Of a stretch of 64,000 nt of DNA, positions 34,796 to 44,277 are shown one piece after another (the first letter of the stretch is position 1; every line of letters starts with the position of its first letter). A model generated the notes under the pieces. That model saw nothing but the letters and a program-made list of their open reading frames with translations, had not been told where the DNA came from and made no database searches. The DNA is from VYFG01 sp965203365 (GTDB taxonomy: Bacteria; Pseudomonadota; Gammaproteobacteria; Arenicellales; Poriferihabitantaceae). Both the position numbers and the translations under genes were made by a program. Where the stretch lies: contig OZ241878.1 of the NCBI GenBank assembly GCA_965203365.1, forward strand, positions 2,666,001 to 2,730,000, read 5' to 3'.

Positions 34796-36241
34796 ATGAC
34801 CCCTGAAGAATTTCGTCGGGAAGCGCACCGGTTGATTGACTGGATTTGCGATTATCGCCAGCAGGTCGAGGCGATGCCCGTCCGGGCGCAAGTCGCCCCC
34901 GGCGATATCCGCAACGCCTTGCCGGCCACTCCCCCGGAAGGACCCGAATCTTTTGTGGAAGTCATCCGCGACCTGGAGCGCATCGTGGTCCCGGGAATTA
35001 CCCAGGTTCAGCATCCCATGCATTACGGCTGGTTCCCGTCCAACGCCTCGTTGGCATCGGTTCTGGGCGATATGGCCAGTTCCGGCCTCGGCACGCTGGG
35101 CATTTCTTGGGAGAGCTGTCCGGCGCTGACGGAAGTGGAAGAGGTGGTCTGCGACTGGATGCGGCAATTGGTGGGCTTGTCGGACCGGTGGAAGGGGACG
35201 ATCCATGACACGGCGTCCACGGCCTGTCTCACGACCATGATTCTGGCTCGCGAAAAGGCCAGCCACCACGGGGTCGCCAGGCAGGGATTCGGATCCACCG
35301 TTCCGCGCCTTTGGGTCTACACCACGGAAGAAGCCCATTCCTCGGTCAAAAAGGCGGCGCTGCTGGCAGGATTTGGTGAGCGCAACCTCTGTGCGGTCGA
35401 GATGGACCCGCAGACGCGCACCATGTTGCCGGAAGCTCTCGAGCGAGCGGTGGTGACCCACAAACGCAACGGCGATGTGCCGGCTATGGTGGTGGCTTCG
35501 GTCGGCTCCACGGGCGTCACGGCGGTCGATCCGGTCGAGGCCTTGGCGGACTGTGCCCATCGACACCAGATCTGGCTGCATGTCGATGCCGCCATGGCCG
35601 GCTCGGCTATGTTGCTGCCGGAATGCCGTCACCTTTGGCAGGGCGTGGAAGCGGCGGATTCCATTTCCTGGAATCCGCACAAATGGATGGGCACCATTCT
35701 GGACTGCTCTCTCTTTTATGTCTGCGACCCCGACCATCTGGTGCGGGTGCTGTCGACCAACCCGAGCTATCTCCGGTCGGATGTGGACAGTCAGGTGATC
35801 CAGTACCGGGACTGGGGCATCCCCCTGGGGCGCCGATTTCGTGCGCTCAAACTCTGGTTTCATCTGCGTTTGGATGGCATTGAATCGATTCGACAACGGC
35901 TGCGCAGGGACCTGGACAATGCCCGCTGGCTGGCGGAGACGATTCGCCAGGCATCGGACTGGGAGGTGGTGGCACCGGTCACCCTGCAGACCGTCTGTGT
36001 GTTGAATCGACCCCCGGGTCTTTCGCAAGCCGCCCTGGACCAACACACCCGGACTTGGGTGGAGATCGTCAACCACTCGGGCAAGGCGTTCCTGTCGCCC
36101 GCCCGAATTGCCGGTCAATGGGTGGCTCGCATTTCCATCGGGGTCGAGGCCACCGAGCGGCATCATGTCGAAGCGCTGTGGGGCATTGTCCGGGAGGCGG
36201 CGAGAACTGCCGAGGCGATCCAGCACCGGGAGGAGTCGTAG
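34796..36241 (+). CDS. PLP-dependent group II decarboxylase (aromatic-L-amino-acid type)
   Basis: A 481-residue decarboxylase: MTPEEFRREAHRLIDWICDY at the start, HPMHYGWFPSNASLASVLGD, TASTACLTTMILAREKA, YTTEEAHSSVKKAALLAGFG, VASVGSTGVTAVDP, WLHVDAAMAGSAMLLPECRH and SISWNPHKWMGTILDCSLFY with the PLP lysine. This is the build of aromatic-L-amino-acid (tryptophan/tyrosine/DOPA) decarboxylases rather than of glutamate decarboxylase. The true substrate is open. It is followed after 99 bp by a dehydrogenase gene and further on by an indolepyruvate oxidoreductase gene, so the region may deal with aromatic amino acids (inference). Confidence 0.9.
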   Translation: MTPEEFRREAHRLIDWICDYRQQVEAMPVRAQVAPGDIRNALPATPPEGPESFVEVIRDLERIVVPGITQVQHPMHYGWFPSNASLASVLGDMASSGLGTLGISWESCPALTEVEEVVCDWMRQLVGLSDRWKGTIHDTASTACLTTMILAREKASHHGVARQGFGSTVPRLWVYTTEEAHSSVKKAALLAGFGERNLCAVEMDPQTRTMLPEALERAVVTHKRNGDVPAMVVASVGSTGVTAVDPVEALADCAHRHQIWLHVDAAMAGSAMLLPECRHLWQGVEAADSISWNPHKWMGTILDCSLFYVCDPDHLVRVLSTNPSYLRSDVDSQVIQYRDWGIPLGRRFRALKLWFHLRLDGIESIRQRLRRDLDNARWLAETIRQASDWEVVAPVTLQTVCVLNRPPGLSQAALDQHTRTWVEIVNHSGKAFLSPARIAGQWVARISIGVEATERHHVEALWGIVREAARTAEAIQHREES

Positions 36242-36340
36242 CCCCCCCCCGTGGTGTCCGTCGCTCAACGGCGGGATAGGGGTCCACTCGAAGGGCGGTT
36301 GCATTAGAATGTCGTCTTTCCTCAAGCCGATGAACTGTCC

Positions 36341-37450
36341 ATGAATCCCGACATTTCGAATACCATGAAAGCCGTGGTGCTGGTGGGCCATGGTGGACTG
36401 GACAAGCTGGAGTATCGCGATGTCCCCGTGCCAGCGCCGTTGGCGGATGAAGTGCTGATCGAGGTCCGGGCCTGTGGCATGAACAACACGGACATCTGGG
36501 TGCGCGAAGGCGCGTACGGAACGGACGAGGACCCCGGTGCGGTGGCGTCTTGGCGGCGGGGCAAGCCGACGCTCGAATTTCCCCGCATTCAAGGGGCCGA
36601 TATCGTGGGCCGGATCGTGGCCGTGGGACCCGGTGTGAGTCCCCGTCGGGTCGGTGAGCGAGTCATGGTGGATTTCAGCATTTACCACAATGACTCGGAT
36701 GAACAGGGTCTCGCCGATATTGACTATATCGGTCATGGTCGAGACGGAGGCTATGCGGAATTCTGCACGGTGCCGTCGGAAAACGCCCATCACAGTCCGG
36801 TCGATCTGTCCGATGCGGAACTGGCGACCTTCTGCTGCGCATATCTCACCGGGGAACACATGCTGGACCGGACCCGGGTGGCGGCGGGTGAAAGGGTGTT
36901 GATTACGGGCGCCGCCGGGGGAGTGGGGGGTGGCCTGATTCAACTCTGCCGGGCCAGAGGGGCCATCCCGTATGCGCTAAGCAGTGCGGCCAAGGCGGAG
37001 GCGGTGCGGGCCCTGGGCGCAGAAGCGGTCGTATGCCGGGATCAAGGGGACTGGGCGCAGGACCTGCGGGGACTACTACCGGCGGGAGCGGATGTGGTCG
37101 CCGATGTGGTGGGCGGCCCGTTGTTCGGACCCTTGATCAACCTGCTGCGCCCGGAAGGTCGTTATATCACGGCCGGCGCGTTTGGTGGGGCACTGGTGAC
37201 GATTGACCTACGCACGGTCTACCTCAAGCATCTCGAAATCCATGGCTCCTCTCAAGGCACCCGGGCGGCCTTCCAGCGGTTACATGGCTACATCGAGTCG
37301 GGTCGGATACGGCCCAGTCTGTTTGCCACCTATGCGCTCAGCGACTTTCATCGGGCCCAGACCGACTTCATGACCCGGCGTCATGTCGGCAAGCTGGTGG
37401 TCGTTCCGGATCGGTTTTTTGAGGCCGGCCGCTGGCTGAATGACCGATGA
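36341..37450 (+). CDS. medium-chain dehydrogenase/reductase (quinone oxidoreductase-like)
   Basis: A 369-residue MDR protein: MKAVVLVGHGGLDKLEYRDV, DEVLIEVRACGMNNTDIWVR, FPRIQGADIVGRIVAVGPGV and VLITGAAGGVGGGLIQLCRA (Rossmann glycine motif), then DVVADVVGGPLFGPLINLLR and GKLVVVPD. The region that binds catalytic zinc in alcohol dehydrogenases has CGMNNTDIW instead of CxxCHTD, so zinc catalysis is unlikely; it looks like an NADPH:quinone or enone reductase. The start is the ATG at 36341 with a second in-frame ATG at MKAVV. Confidence 0.85.
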   Translation: MNPDISNTMKAVVLVGHGGLDKLEYRDVPVPAPLADEVLIEVRACGMNNTDIWVREGAYGTDEDPGAVASWRRGKPTLEFPRIQGADIVGRIVAVGPGVSPRRVGERVMVDFSIYHNDSDEQGLADIDYIGHGRDGGYAEFCTVPSENAHHSPVDLSDAELATFCCAYLTGEHMLDRTRVAAGERVLITGAAGGVGGGLIQLCRARGAIPYALSSAAKAEAVRALGAEAVVCRDQGDWAQDLRGLLPAGADVVADVVGGPLFGPLINLLRPEGRYITAGAFGGALVTIDLRTVYLKHLEIHGSSQGTRAAFQRLHGYIESGRIRPSLFATYALSDFHRAQTDFMTRRHVGKLVVVPDRFFEAGRWLNDR

Positions 37451-37912
37451 GCCGGACATCGCGGACAATATAGACCGCCGACAGGATGCGACGGCAGTCG
37501 CACGGGCCCAGACGTCTTGGGTCCATCGGTGCCATCTGCCGGTCGGAGCCTCCCCATCGGGAGGCCGGTGATCTGTCCGGGACCAAATACGGGGCGGGGC
37601 CAGCGGAAAGGGCACGAACCGCGTCCTCACCCTGCCTTGGTTCTGTCGGCTGGTCATGACGCACTTCGCCCCAGGAGGGGTCGGCGGTGCTCAAGTCGCG
37701 GGCGGTCGATGTCGCTGGAGACCCTCTTTCACCCTTGGTCGGGTTCCGTCATCCCGCCGCCCCGTCCAGACTTGCAAATCCTGTCAGGGACAGTATGATG
37801 GGGCCATCCGGTGGACCATCATCCCAGGCCGGCCGGTAGTTGGCTGAAATTATCTTTTCCCGACAATCCGCCTGATGGGACAGCAGGTCCCAGAGGCATG
37901 AGGAGGCTTGCT
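37451..37912. other. intergenic stretch upstream of the indolepyruvate oxidoreductase gene
   Basis: No coding frame with similarity. A small 7-bp stem (GCCTCCC, loop CATC, GGGAGGC) lies at 37548-37565, about 100 bp after the dehydrogenase stop, without a T-run. The ribosome-binding site AGGAGG at 37901-37906 serves the next gene. Confidence 0.4.
37901..37906 (+). promoter_or_regulatory. ribosome-binding site deciding the start of the indolepyruvate oxidoreductase gene
   Basis: AGGAGG, six bases before ATG 37913. The frame is open upstream with other ATG codons at 37811 and 37898, but only 37913 has a consensus Shine-Dalgarno at proper distance. Confidence 0.75.
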
Positions 37913-40900
37913 ATGCTGAAAAACGTCTCACTGGATGATAAGTATGACCTGAGCCAGGACAGCGCCTATCTGACTGGTATTGAGGCGCTGGTCCGGTTGC
38001 CCTTGATCCAGCATCAATTCGACCTGGATGCGGGGCTGAACACCGCTGGGTTCATTTCCGGTTATCGGGGTTCCCCCGTGGGGACACTGGATATGTCGCT
38101 CCACCAGGCGCGGCACCAATTGGAGGCCCATCAGATTCGTTTCCAGCCCGGCGTCAACGAGGATCTCGCGGCGACGGCTGTTTGGGGTACGCAGCAGGTG
38201 GGATTTCTGCCGGGTCCCCGATACGATGGCGTGTTCGCCATGTGGTACGGCAAGGGCCCGGGCGTGGACCGCAGCATGGATGTGATCAAACATGCGAATG
38301 CCTTCGGCACATCCCGCTATGGCGGCGTTCTGGCGGTGGCGGGGGATGACCATGCCTGCAAGTCTTCCACGGTACCGCACCAAAGCGAGCATATGTTCAT
38401 TGGTGCGGCGGTCCCGGTCCTGAATCCGGCGAATGTGCAGGATGTGCTGGATTATGGCTTGTACGGCTGGGCCCTGTCCCGATACAGCGGATGCTGGGTC
38501 GCCCTCAAGGCGATTACAGACAACATGGATTCCGCCCTTTCCGCCGACCTTCGGCCAGACCGGATCAACATCCGCGTGCCGGCGGACTTCGAGATGCCCG
38601 AGGGCGGTCTGAATGCGCAATGGCCCACCACGCCCCTGGAGCAGGAGCGATTGTTGCATAAGTACCGGATTTATGCGGCCCGGTCATTCGCCTATGTCAA
38701 CCATTTGAATCAGGTGACCCTAGACACACCGAATCCACGCTTGGGCATCATGACCACGGGAAAATCCCACTTGGATGTTCTGGAGGCATTGCGGGATCTG
38801 GGGATTGATCGGGAAACGGCTTCCCGGGTGGGATTGAGGATCTTCAAGGTGGGCATGAGTTGGCCGTTGGAGCCCAAGGCCACACATGAATTTGCCCGAG
38901 GACTGAAGGAGATCCTGGTGGTGGAAGAAAAGCGCAGCATTCTGGAAGACCAGATTACCGGTCAACTCTACAATTGGCCTGTGGCGGAGCGCCCGAGGGT
39001 GGTCGGGGAATTCGACGAAAAGGGCCAGGACCTGGTCTCCAACCTTTCCGAACTGACCCCGGGGATGGTGGCCCGTGCCATTGGTTCCCGGATCACTCGG
39101 TTTTACGACAGTCCGGCCATTCGCGAGCGACTGGCATTTCTGGATGCCAAGGAAGTCCGTCTCAAAACGGCCCCTTCCCCCCTGACTCGAACCCCCTATT
39201 TTTGTTCCGGCTGTCCCCACAACACGTCCACACGCGTCCCGGAAGGGAGCATCGGCCATGCAGGCATCGGTTGCCACTACATGGTCCGTTGGATGGATCG
39301 CCAGACGGAACTGTTCACCCAGATGGGGGGGGAGGGCGCCTCTTGGATCGGCCAGGCCCCCTTTACCGATACTCCCCACACCTTTCAGAACATCGGCGAC
39401 GGGACCTATTTCCATTCGGGCATTCTCGCCCTCCGCGCCGCCGTGGCTTCCGGCGTCAATATCACCTATCGTATTCTCTACAATGATGCTGTGGCCATGA
39501 CCGGCGGCCAACCCGTTGACGGGCAGCTGACACTGGAACAACTGGTCTCACAGGTCCGTGCCGAGGGGGTCGAACGCATTGCTGTCGTGGCGGAACATCT
39601 GGACCAGGCCCGATCACAGCTATCCGGGATGGAGGGGATCACTCTCCATGCGAAGAAGGACTATGATCAACTCCTGCGGGACATCCGGGAGGTCCCGGGG
39701 ACATCCGTGATCGTATTCGACCAGACCTGTGCGTCCGAAAAACGCCGTCGTCGCAAGCGGGGGCTGATGCCGGCCAGTGACACCCGGGTCTTCATCAATT
39801 CCGCGGTCTGTGAAGGATGCGGTGACTGCAGCACCCAGTCCAACTGCCTGTCCGTGATCCCCAGAGAATCGGAACTGGGCCGCAAACGGCAGATCGACCA
39901 GAACGCCTGCAACCAGGATTTCAGTTGTCTGGATGGATTTTGTCCGAGCTTCGTGACGGTGACCGGTGCCCGCTTGAAAAAACCCGCACTCCAGAATCCC
40001 ACCGATGTCCAGGTGGTGCTTTCGCCTCCCGAATTGCCCGACTTGGACCGGCCCTGGAATGTGCTCGTGACCGGCATCGGGGGCACCGGTGTCCTCACCG
40101 TGAGTTCCATCTTGGCGATGGCGGCGCATCTGGAGGGGAGGGGCTGTTCGACACTGAACCAGACCGGTCTGGCGCAGAAATTCGGGGCAGTAGTCAGCCA
40201 CGTGAAGATTGCCGCGACGCAGGATAGCATCCATGCCGTGAGAGTGCCCACGGGTGATGCCGACCTGCTGCTGGGCGGCGACCTGGTGGTCGCGGCCGGA
40301 ACCGAATCCCTGGCCAAGCTGCACCCCGATCGTTCCCGGGCCGTGGTCAACAGCCACATGACGCCGACGGCCGACTTCATCCGGCATCGAGACCATGTGT
40401 TTCCGGCCGGTGAGTTGTGTGAGGCCATCACTCGGGAAACCGGTCCTGACGGCACGGAATTCGTCGATGCCACCGACTTGGCGAGGCGACTGTTGGGCGA
40501 CCCGATTGGTGCCAATCTGTTCTTGCTGGGGTATGCCTGGCAACGGGGGCTGGTCCCGGTTTCTCAGGCGGCCATTGAGCGGGCCATCGACCTCAATGGT
40601 GTCAGCGTTGGGATGAACCGGGACGCCTTCGTCTGGGGGCGCCGAGCGGCGGTGAATCTCGCCGCTGTGGACAATCTCGCCGGTCGGGATCAGCCCTCCG
40701 ATACCCCGCTCACGGATCCGGAGGCGATTATCCAGTGGCGATTCGATTGGCTGGAGCGCTATCAGGACCGACGTTGGGCGGAGCGGTATCTGGAACTGGT
40801 GAACGCGGTTCGGCAGGCGGAGCCCGAGGGAGGGGCCGGCGAGCTGACGGTCGCCGTGGCGAAGAACTTGTTTCATCTCATGTCCTACAAGGACGAATAC

Positions 40901-41371
40901 GAGGTGGCGCGCCTGTTCACTGACGGCACATTTCGCCAGCAACTGGAAGCGCAGTTCGAAGGCGACTACCAAGTACACTTTCATATGGCACCGCCGTGGC
41001 TGTCCAGGCGCCACCCGCAGACCGGGGTGCTGGAAAAACGTCGGCTGCCAGGATGGACCATGGCGGGATTCAGGCTCCTGGCCAAGCTGAAGTGGCTGCG
41101 GGGACGCCGCCTGGACCCTTTCGGATACAGCGAAGAGCGCCAGCTGGAACGGACCTTGATCAAGGAATACCGGGAGGTGATCCAATCGTTGCTGCCGCAC
41201 ATCGACCCGACCACCTATGACCGGGCGGTCACCATTGCGGCGCTACCACGATCGATCCGGGGGTTCGGCCATGTGAAGCTGGCCGCCATCCGATCCTACC
41301 AAAAACGGTTGGCGGACCAAGTCCGACGGTATCGGGAGCCAGCGCTGCAAGTCCTGGTCAGGACCCCTTAG
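37913..41371 (+). CDS. indolepyruvate:ferredoxin oxidoreductase, fused alpha/beta chain
   Basis: A 1152-residue single-chain enzyme that oxidatively decarboxylates aryl pyruvates (indolepyruvate, phenylpyruvate) to aryl-acyl-CoA with ferredoxin as acceptor. Visible: the pyrimidine-domain start DSAYLTGIEALVRLPLIQHQ and FISGYRGSPVGTLDM, the TPP/cluster region FCSGCPHNTSTRVPEGS and GCHYMVRWMDRQTE, GGEGASWIGQAPFTDTPHTF, NDAVAMTGGQPVDG, a ferredoxin-like cluster motif CEGCGDCSTQSNCLSV, and the gamma-type domain LVTGIGGTGVLTVSSILAMA. Archaeal versions are separate IorA/IorB; the fusion is usual in proteobacteria. It is likely involved in aromatic or branched 2-oxo-acid breakdown. Confidence 0.92.
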   Translation: MLKNVSLDDKYDLSQDSAYLTGIEALVRLPLIQHQFDLDAGLNTAGFISGYRGSPVGTLDMSLHQARHQLEAHQIRFQPGVNEDLAATAVWGTQQVGFLPGPRYDGVFAMWYGKGPGVDRSMDVIKHANAFGTSRYGGVLAVAGDDHACKSSTVPHQSEHMFIGAAVPVLNPANVQDVLDYGLYGWALSRYSGCWVALKAITDNMDSALSADLRPDRINIRVPADFEMPEGGLNAQWPTTPLEQERLLHKYRIYAARSFAYVNHLNQVTLDTPNPRLGIMTTGKSHLDVLEALRDLGIDRETASRVGLRIFKVGMSWPLEPKATHEFARGLKEILVVEEKRSILEDQITGQLYNWPVAERPRVVGEFDEKGQDLVSNLSELTPGMVARAIGSRITRFYDSPAIRERLAFLDAKEVRLKTAPSPLTRTPYFCSGCPHNTSTRVPEGSIGHAGIGCHYMVRWMDRQTELFTQMGGEGASWIGQAPFTDTPHTFQNIGDGTYFHSGILALRAAVASGVNITYRILYNDAVAMTGGQPVDGQLTLEQLVSQVRAEGVERIAVVAEHLDQARSQLSGMEGITLHAKKDYDQLLRDIREVPGTSVIVFDQTCASEKRRRRKRGLMPASDTRVFINSAVCEGCGDCSTQSNCLSVIPRESELGRKRQIDQNACNQDFSCLDGFCPSFVTVTGARLKKPALQNPTDVQVVLSPPELPDLDRPWNVLVTGIGGTGVLTVSSILAMAAHLEGRGCSTLNQTGLAQKFGAVVSHVKIAATQDSIHAVRVPTGDADLLLGGDLVVAAGTESLAKLHPDRSRAVVNSHMTPTADFIRHRDHVFPAGELCEAITRETGPDGTEFVDATDLARRLLGDPIGANLFLLGYAWQRGLVPVSQAAIERAIDLNGVSVGMNRDAFVWGRRAAVNLAAVDNLAGRDQPSDTPLTDPEAIIQWRFDWLERYQDRRWAERYLELVNAVRQAEPEGGAGELTVAVAKNLFHLMSYKDEYEVARLFTDGTFRQQLEAQFEGDYQVHFHMAPPWLSRRHPQTGVLEKRRLPGWTMAGFRLLAKLKWLRGRRLDPFGYSEERQLERTLIKEYREVIQSLLPHIDPTTYDRAVTIAALPRSIRGFGHVKLAAIRSYQKRLADQVRRYREPALQVLVRTP

Positions 41372-41587
41372 GCCGTCTGGTGAGGTGGTTGATGGGGGGT
41401 CACGGGGCGACAAAAAATTTCTTTTGTAATTTCCCTTCCACTTGGTCCATACTTCACCGTCAGCGGACAAACGATCCGCCCGGCGGCGGATCCCGCTGCC
41501 GGTCCGATCATACCGTGATGGCACCATGGGATTCCATCACCGGAATATGACAGCGTTCTTGAACATCTCACTGGAGGCATACCATCC

Positions 41588-43177
41588 ATGAATCATAACA
41601 ACAGGCTTTTTCAGGGAATCCCCGCGGGACGACTGTCCCGCCGGGATTTTCTCCAGACCGCCACGGCACTGGGCGTGGGGGCGGTGACCTCTTCGCTGCT
41701 GACGACGGGGCATGCGATGCCCAAGCCGGGAGGCAAATTCACCGCCGGCATCGGTCACGGTTCGACAACCGACTCATTGGACCCAGGCAGCTATGAAAAT
41801 GATTTCATGATTGGCAGTGCCTTCTCCCGCTTCAATTATCTCACCGAAATCGACAACCAGGGTCATCTGATCGGTGAACTGGCCTCCAGCTGGGACGTGT
41901 CCCCGGATGCGAAGGTCTGGACCTTCATGCTGCGCCAGGGCGTCGAGTACCATAACGGCCAGACCATGGTGGCGCAGGATGTCGTGAATTCCTTCAATCA
42001 CCATCGGGGTCAGGATTCGACTTCCGCTGCCAAGCCCATTGTGGATCCCATCGTCGACATCCGGACGGATGGCGACAGTGTGGTGGTGTTCACTCTCGAG
42101 GCCGGGAATGCCGACTTTCCGTTCCTGGTCAGCGACTACCATATCCCGATTCTGCCCACCAAGGATGGCGTGCTCGACTGGGCATCCGGGGTGGGAACCG
42201 GTCCTTATGTCATGCAATCCTTCGAGCCCGGCGTGCGCATGACCTTCCAGCGCAATCCCAACTACTGGAAGGAAGGCCGGGCGCATTTTGCCGAGGCGGA
42301 AATGATCACCATCGCCGATGTCGGGGCGCGGACCAATGCGCTGTCCACCGGCGAGGTCGACATGATGGACCGGTGTGACATCAAGACCCTGCATCTGTTG
42401 AAGCGCAACCAGAACATTGCGGTGGAAGAGATCAGCGGTAACGGTCACTACACCATCCCGATGCGCACCAAGCTGGCCCCTTTCAACGACAATAACATCC
42501 GGCAGGCCCTGAAGTTTGCCCTGGACCGGGATGCCATGCTGGAGACGGTCCTCGGCGGTCACGGCACCGTGGGGAATGACCATCCCATTGGCCGGGGCCA
42601 GCGCTACTTTGCCAGTGAACTGGCGCAGCGCACCTATGATCCAGACAAGGCAAAATACTATCTCAAGCAGGCCGGACTGAACGCTCTGGAGGTCGAGCTC
42701 AGTTCGTCCGATGCCGCGTTCGCCGGAGCTGTGGATGCCGCCCAATTGTATAAGGAGCATGCGGCCCAGGCGGGCATCACCATCAATGTGCGGCGTGAGC
42801 CGGCCGATGGTTACTGGTCCGATGTCTGGAACAACGACAACCGTGGCTGGTGCTTCAGCTACTGGGGTGGACGTCCCACCGAGGACTGGATGTTCTCGAT
42901 GGCCTATGCGGAAGGGGCGGAGTGGAATGAGTCTGACTGGAGCAATGGGCGATTCAATGACCTGCTGAAAGCAGCCCGTTCCGAGCTGGATGAAGCCAAG
43001 CGTCGCGATATGTACGTGGAAATGCAGACCATCTGCCACAACGACTGCGGTGCGGTGGTACCGGTCTTCAACAACTACATTCACGCCATCTCCAAGAAGG
43101 TCGCCCATGAAGACAGCATGGCCACAAACTGGGCGAATGACGGGCAACGCTACATGGAACGCTGGTGGTTTGCCTGA
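41588..43177 (+). CDS. peptide-type ABC transporter, periplasmic substrate-binding protein
   Basis: A 529-residue family 5 (DppA/OppA-like) binder. The N-terminus has a twin-arginine motif and hydrophobic stretch (SRRDFLQTATALGVGAVTSS), predicting Tat export. Then DSLDPGSYENDFMIGSAFSR, FNYLTEIDNQGHLIGELASS, WDVSPDAKVWTFMLRQGVEY and HNGQTMVAQDVVNSFNHH follow the family's lobe I; the end CHNDCGAVVPVFNNYIHAIS is also typical. Ligand unknown: peptides, or another family 5 substrate such as polyamines, opines or nickel chelates. Ribosome-binding site GGAGG precedes the ATG. First of four genes of one transporter. Confidence 0.9.
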   Translation: MNHNNRLFQGIPAGRLSRRDFLQTATALGVGAVTSSLLTTGHAMPKPGGKFTAGIGHGSTTDSLDPGSYENDFMIGSAFSRFNYLTEIDNQGHLIGELASSWDVSPDAKVWTFMLRQGVEYHNGQTMVAQDVVNSFNHHRGQDSTSAAKPIVDPIVDIRTDGDSVVVFTLEAGNADFPFLVSDYHIPILPTKDGVLDWASGVGTGPYVMQSFEPGVRMTFQRNPNYWKEGRAHFAEAEMITIADVGARTNALSTGEVDMMDRCDIKTLHLLKRNQNIAVEEISGNGHYTIPMRTKLAPFNDNNIRQALKFALDRDAMLETVLGGHGTVGNDHPIGRGQRYFASELAQRTYDPDKAKYYLKQAGLNALEVELSSSDAAFAGAVDAAQLYKEHAAQAGITINVRREPADGYWSDVWNNDNRGWCFSYWGGRPTEDWMFSMAYAEGAEWNESDWSNGRFNDLLKAARSELDEAKRRDMYVEMQTICHNDCGAVVPVFNNYIHAISKKVAHEDSMATNWANDGQRYMERWWFA

Positions 43178-43214
43178 TTCCGGGTTGTCGTTTCCGGGCA
43201 AATGGGGGTATCAT

Positions 43215-43243
43215 GCCCGGCGGCGGAGCAACCGCCGCCGGGC
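43215..43243 (+). other. strong intercistronic hairpin between binding protein and permease genes
   Basis: A perfect 12-bp stem (GCCCGGCGGCGG, loop AGCAA, CCGCCGCCGGGC) lies 37 bp after the binding-protein stop and 77 bp before the first permease. There is no T-run. Such structures in ABC operons often protect the upstream message and lower expression of the downstream permeases. Confidence 0.85.
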
Positions 43244-43320
43244 TGAACGGGCCCCTGGGATGCGATTAGGAGCTGACTGACCGAAGTACCCGAAGAGTTG
43301 CCACCACCCATGAGACCCTG

Positions 43321-44277
43321 GTGAACGATATCGTCCGAATGTTGGTGCAGCGCCTGTCGCTGGGACTGCTGACGCTGTTCGTGGTGTCTGTCATTATCTT
43401 TCTGGCGGTCAGCATGTTGCCCGGAGACGCCGCCCAAGCCATGCTGGGGCAGGCCGCGACCGCCGATACGGTGGCGGCCCTGCGCAAACAGATGGGGCTC
43501 GACCAGCCGCCGTACATCCGCTATTTCACTTGGTTGGGCGGTATCCTGCAAGGGGATTTCGGCACGTCCATCGCCAATGGTCGAGAAATCTCGGAGCTCC
43601 TCGGGAGCCGGTTTGCCAATACCATCTTTCTGGCGGCCTTTGCCGCCGTGATTTCTGTTCCGCTGGCACTCGCCCTCGGCATCCTGGCGGCGCTCTATCG
43701 CAACAGCTTCTATGACCGGACCGTCAACGTGGTTACCCTCTCGTCCATCTCGACGCCCGAATTCTTTGTCGCCTATATCCTGATTTTGTTCATTTCCGTC
43801 AAGCTGGGACTGTTTCCGAGCCTTGCCAATGTGAGTCCTGATACCCTCTTTCTGGAACGGTTGCACAAGACGTTCCTGCCCGCCATCACGCTGACCCTGG
43901 TGGTCGTGGCGCATATGATGCGGATGACCCGGGCGGCCATCATCAATCTCCTAGCCAGTCCGTACATCGAAATGGCCGCGCTCAAGGGCATCAGTCGGCG
44001 GAAGATCATCACGCATCATGCGCTGCCCAATGCCTGGGCACCCATCGTCAATGTCATCGTGTTGAATCTGGCCTACCTCATTGTGGGGGTGGTGGTGGTG
44101 GAAGTGGTGTTCGTCTATCCGGGACTGGGTCAGCTGCTGGTGGATTCGGTTCAGCGGCGTGACCTGCCGGTGGTGCAGGCCTGCTGCCTGATTTTTGCCG
44201 CGACCTATGTGTTGTTGAACCTGATTGCGGACATCCTGTCCATTCTGACCAATCCGCGCCTGCTGCATCCCAAATGA
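43321..44277 (+). CDS. peptide-type ABC transporter, permease (DppB/OppB-like)
   Basis: A 318-residue inner-membrane permease starting at GTG 43321. VQRLSLGLLTLFVVSVIIFL is the first helix, followed by the DppB hallmark MLPGDAAQAMLGQAA and LRKQMGLDQPPYIRYFTWLG, and the EAA-loop EMAALKGISRRKIITHHALP with NAWAPIVNVIVLNLAYLIVG. The stop overlaps the next permease start by 4 bp. Works as a heterodimer with it. Confidence 0.92.
   Translation: MNDIVRMLVQRLSLGLLTLFVVSVIIFLAVSMLPGDAAQAMLGQAATADTVAALRKQMGLDQPPYIRYFTWLGGILQGDFGTSIANGREISELLGSRFANTIFLAAFAAVISVPLALALGILAALYRNSFYDRTVNVVTLSSISTPEFFVAYILILFISVKLGLFPSLANVSPDTLFLERLHKTFLPAITLTLVVVAHMMRMTRAAIINLLASPYIEMAALKGISRRKIITHHALPNAWAPIVNVIVLNLAYLIVGVVVVEVVFVYPGLGQLLVDSVQRRDLPVVQACCLIFAATYVLLNLIADILSILTNPRLLHPK

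Noticed and set aside
34400..36943. Very long open frame (over 800 codons) on the minus strand
   Set aside because: It lies antisense to the PLP decarboxylase gene and the start of the dehydrogenase gene, both with clear motifs. Its translation is rich in His, Arg and Pro without any domain, typical of an antisense shadow in GC-rich DNA.
39620..41200. Long minus-strand frame antisense to the indolepyruvate oxidoreductase gene
   Set aside because: No family similarity, and the sense strand encodes an enzyme with cofactor and iron-sulfur motifs over the same bases.
41410..41427. ACAAAA/TTTTGT inverted repeat after the indolepyruvate oxidoreductase gene as a terminator
   Set aside because: The stem is only six AT-rich base pairs and no run of T follows directly; too weak to report as a terminator.
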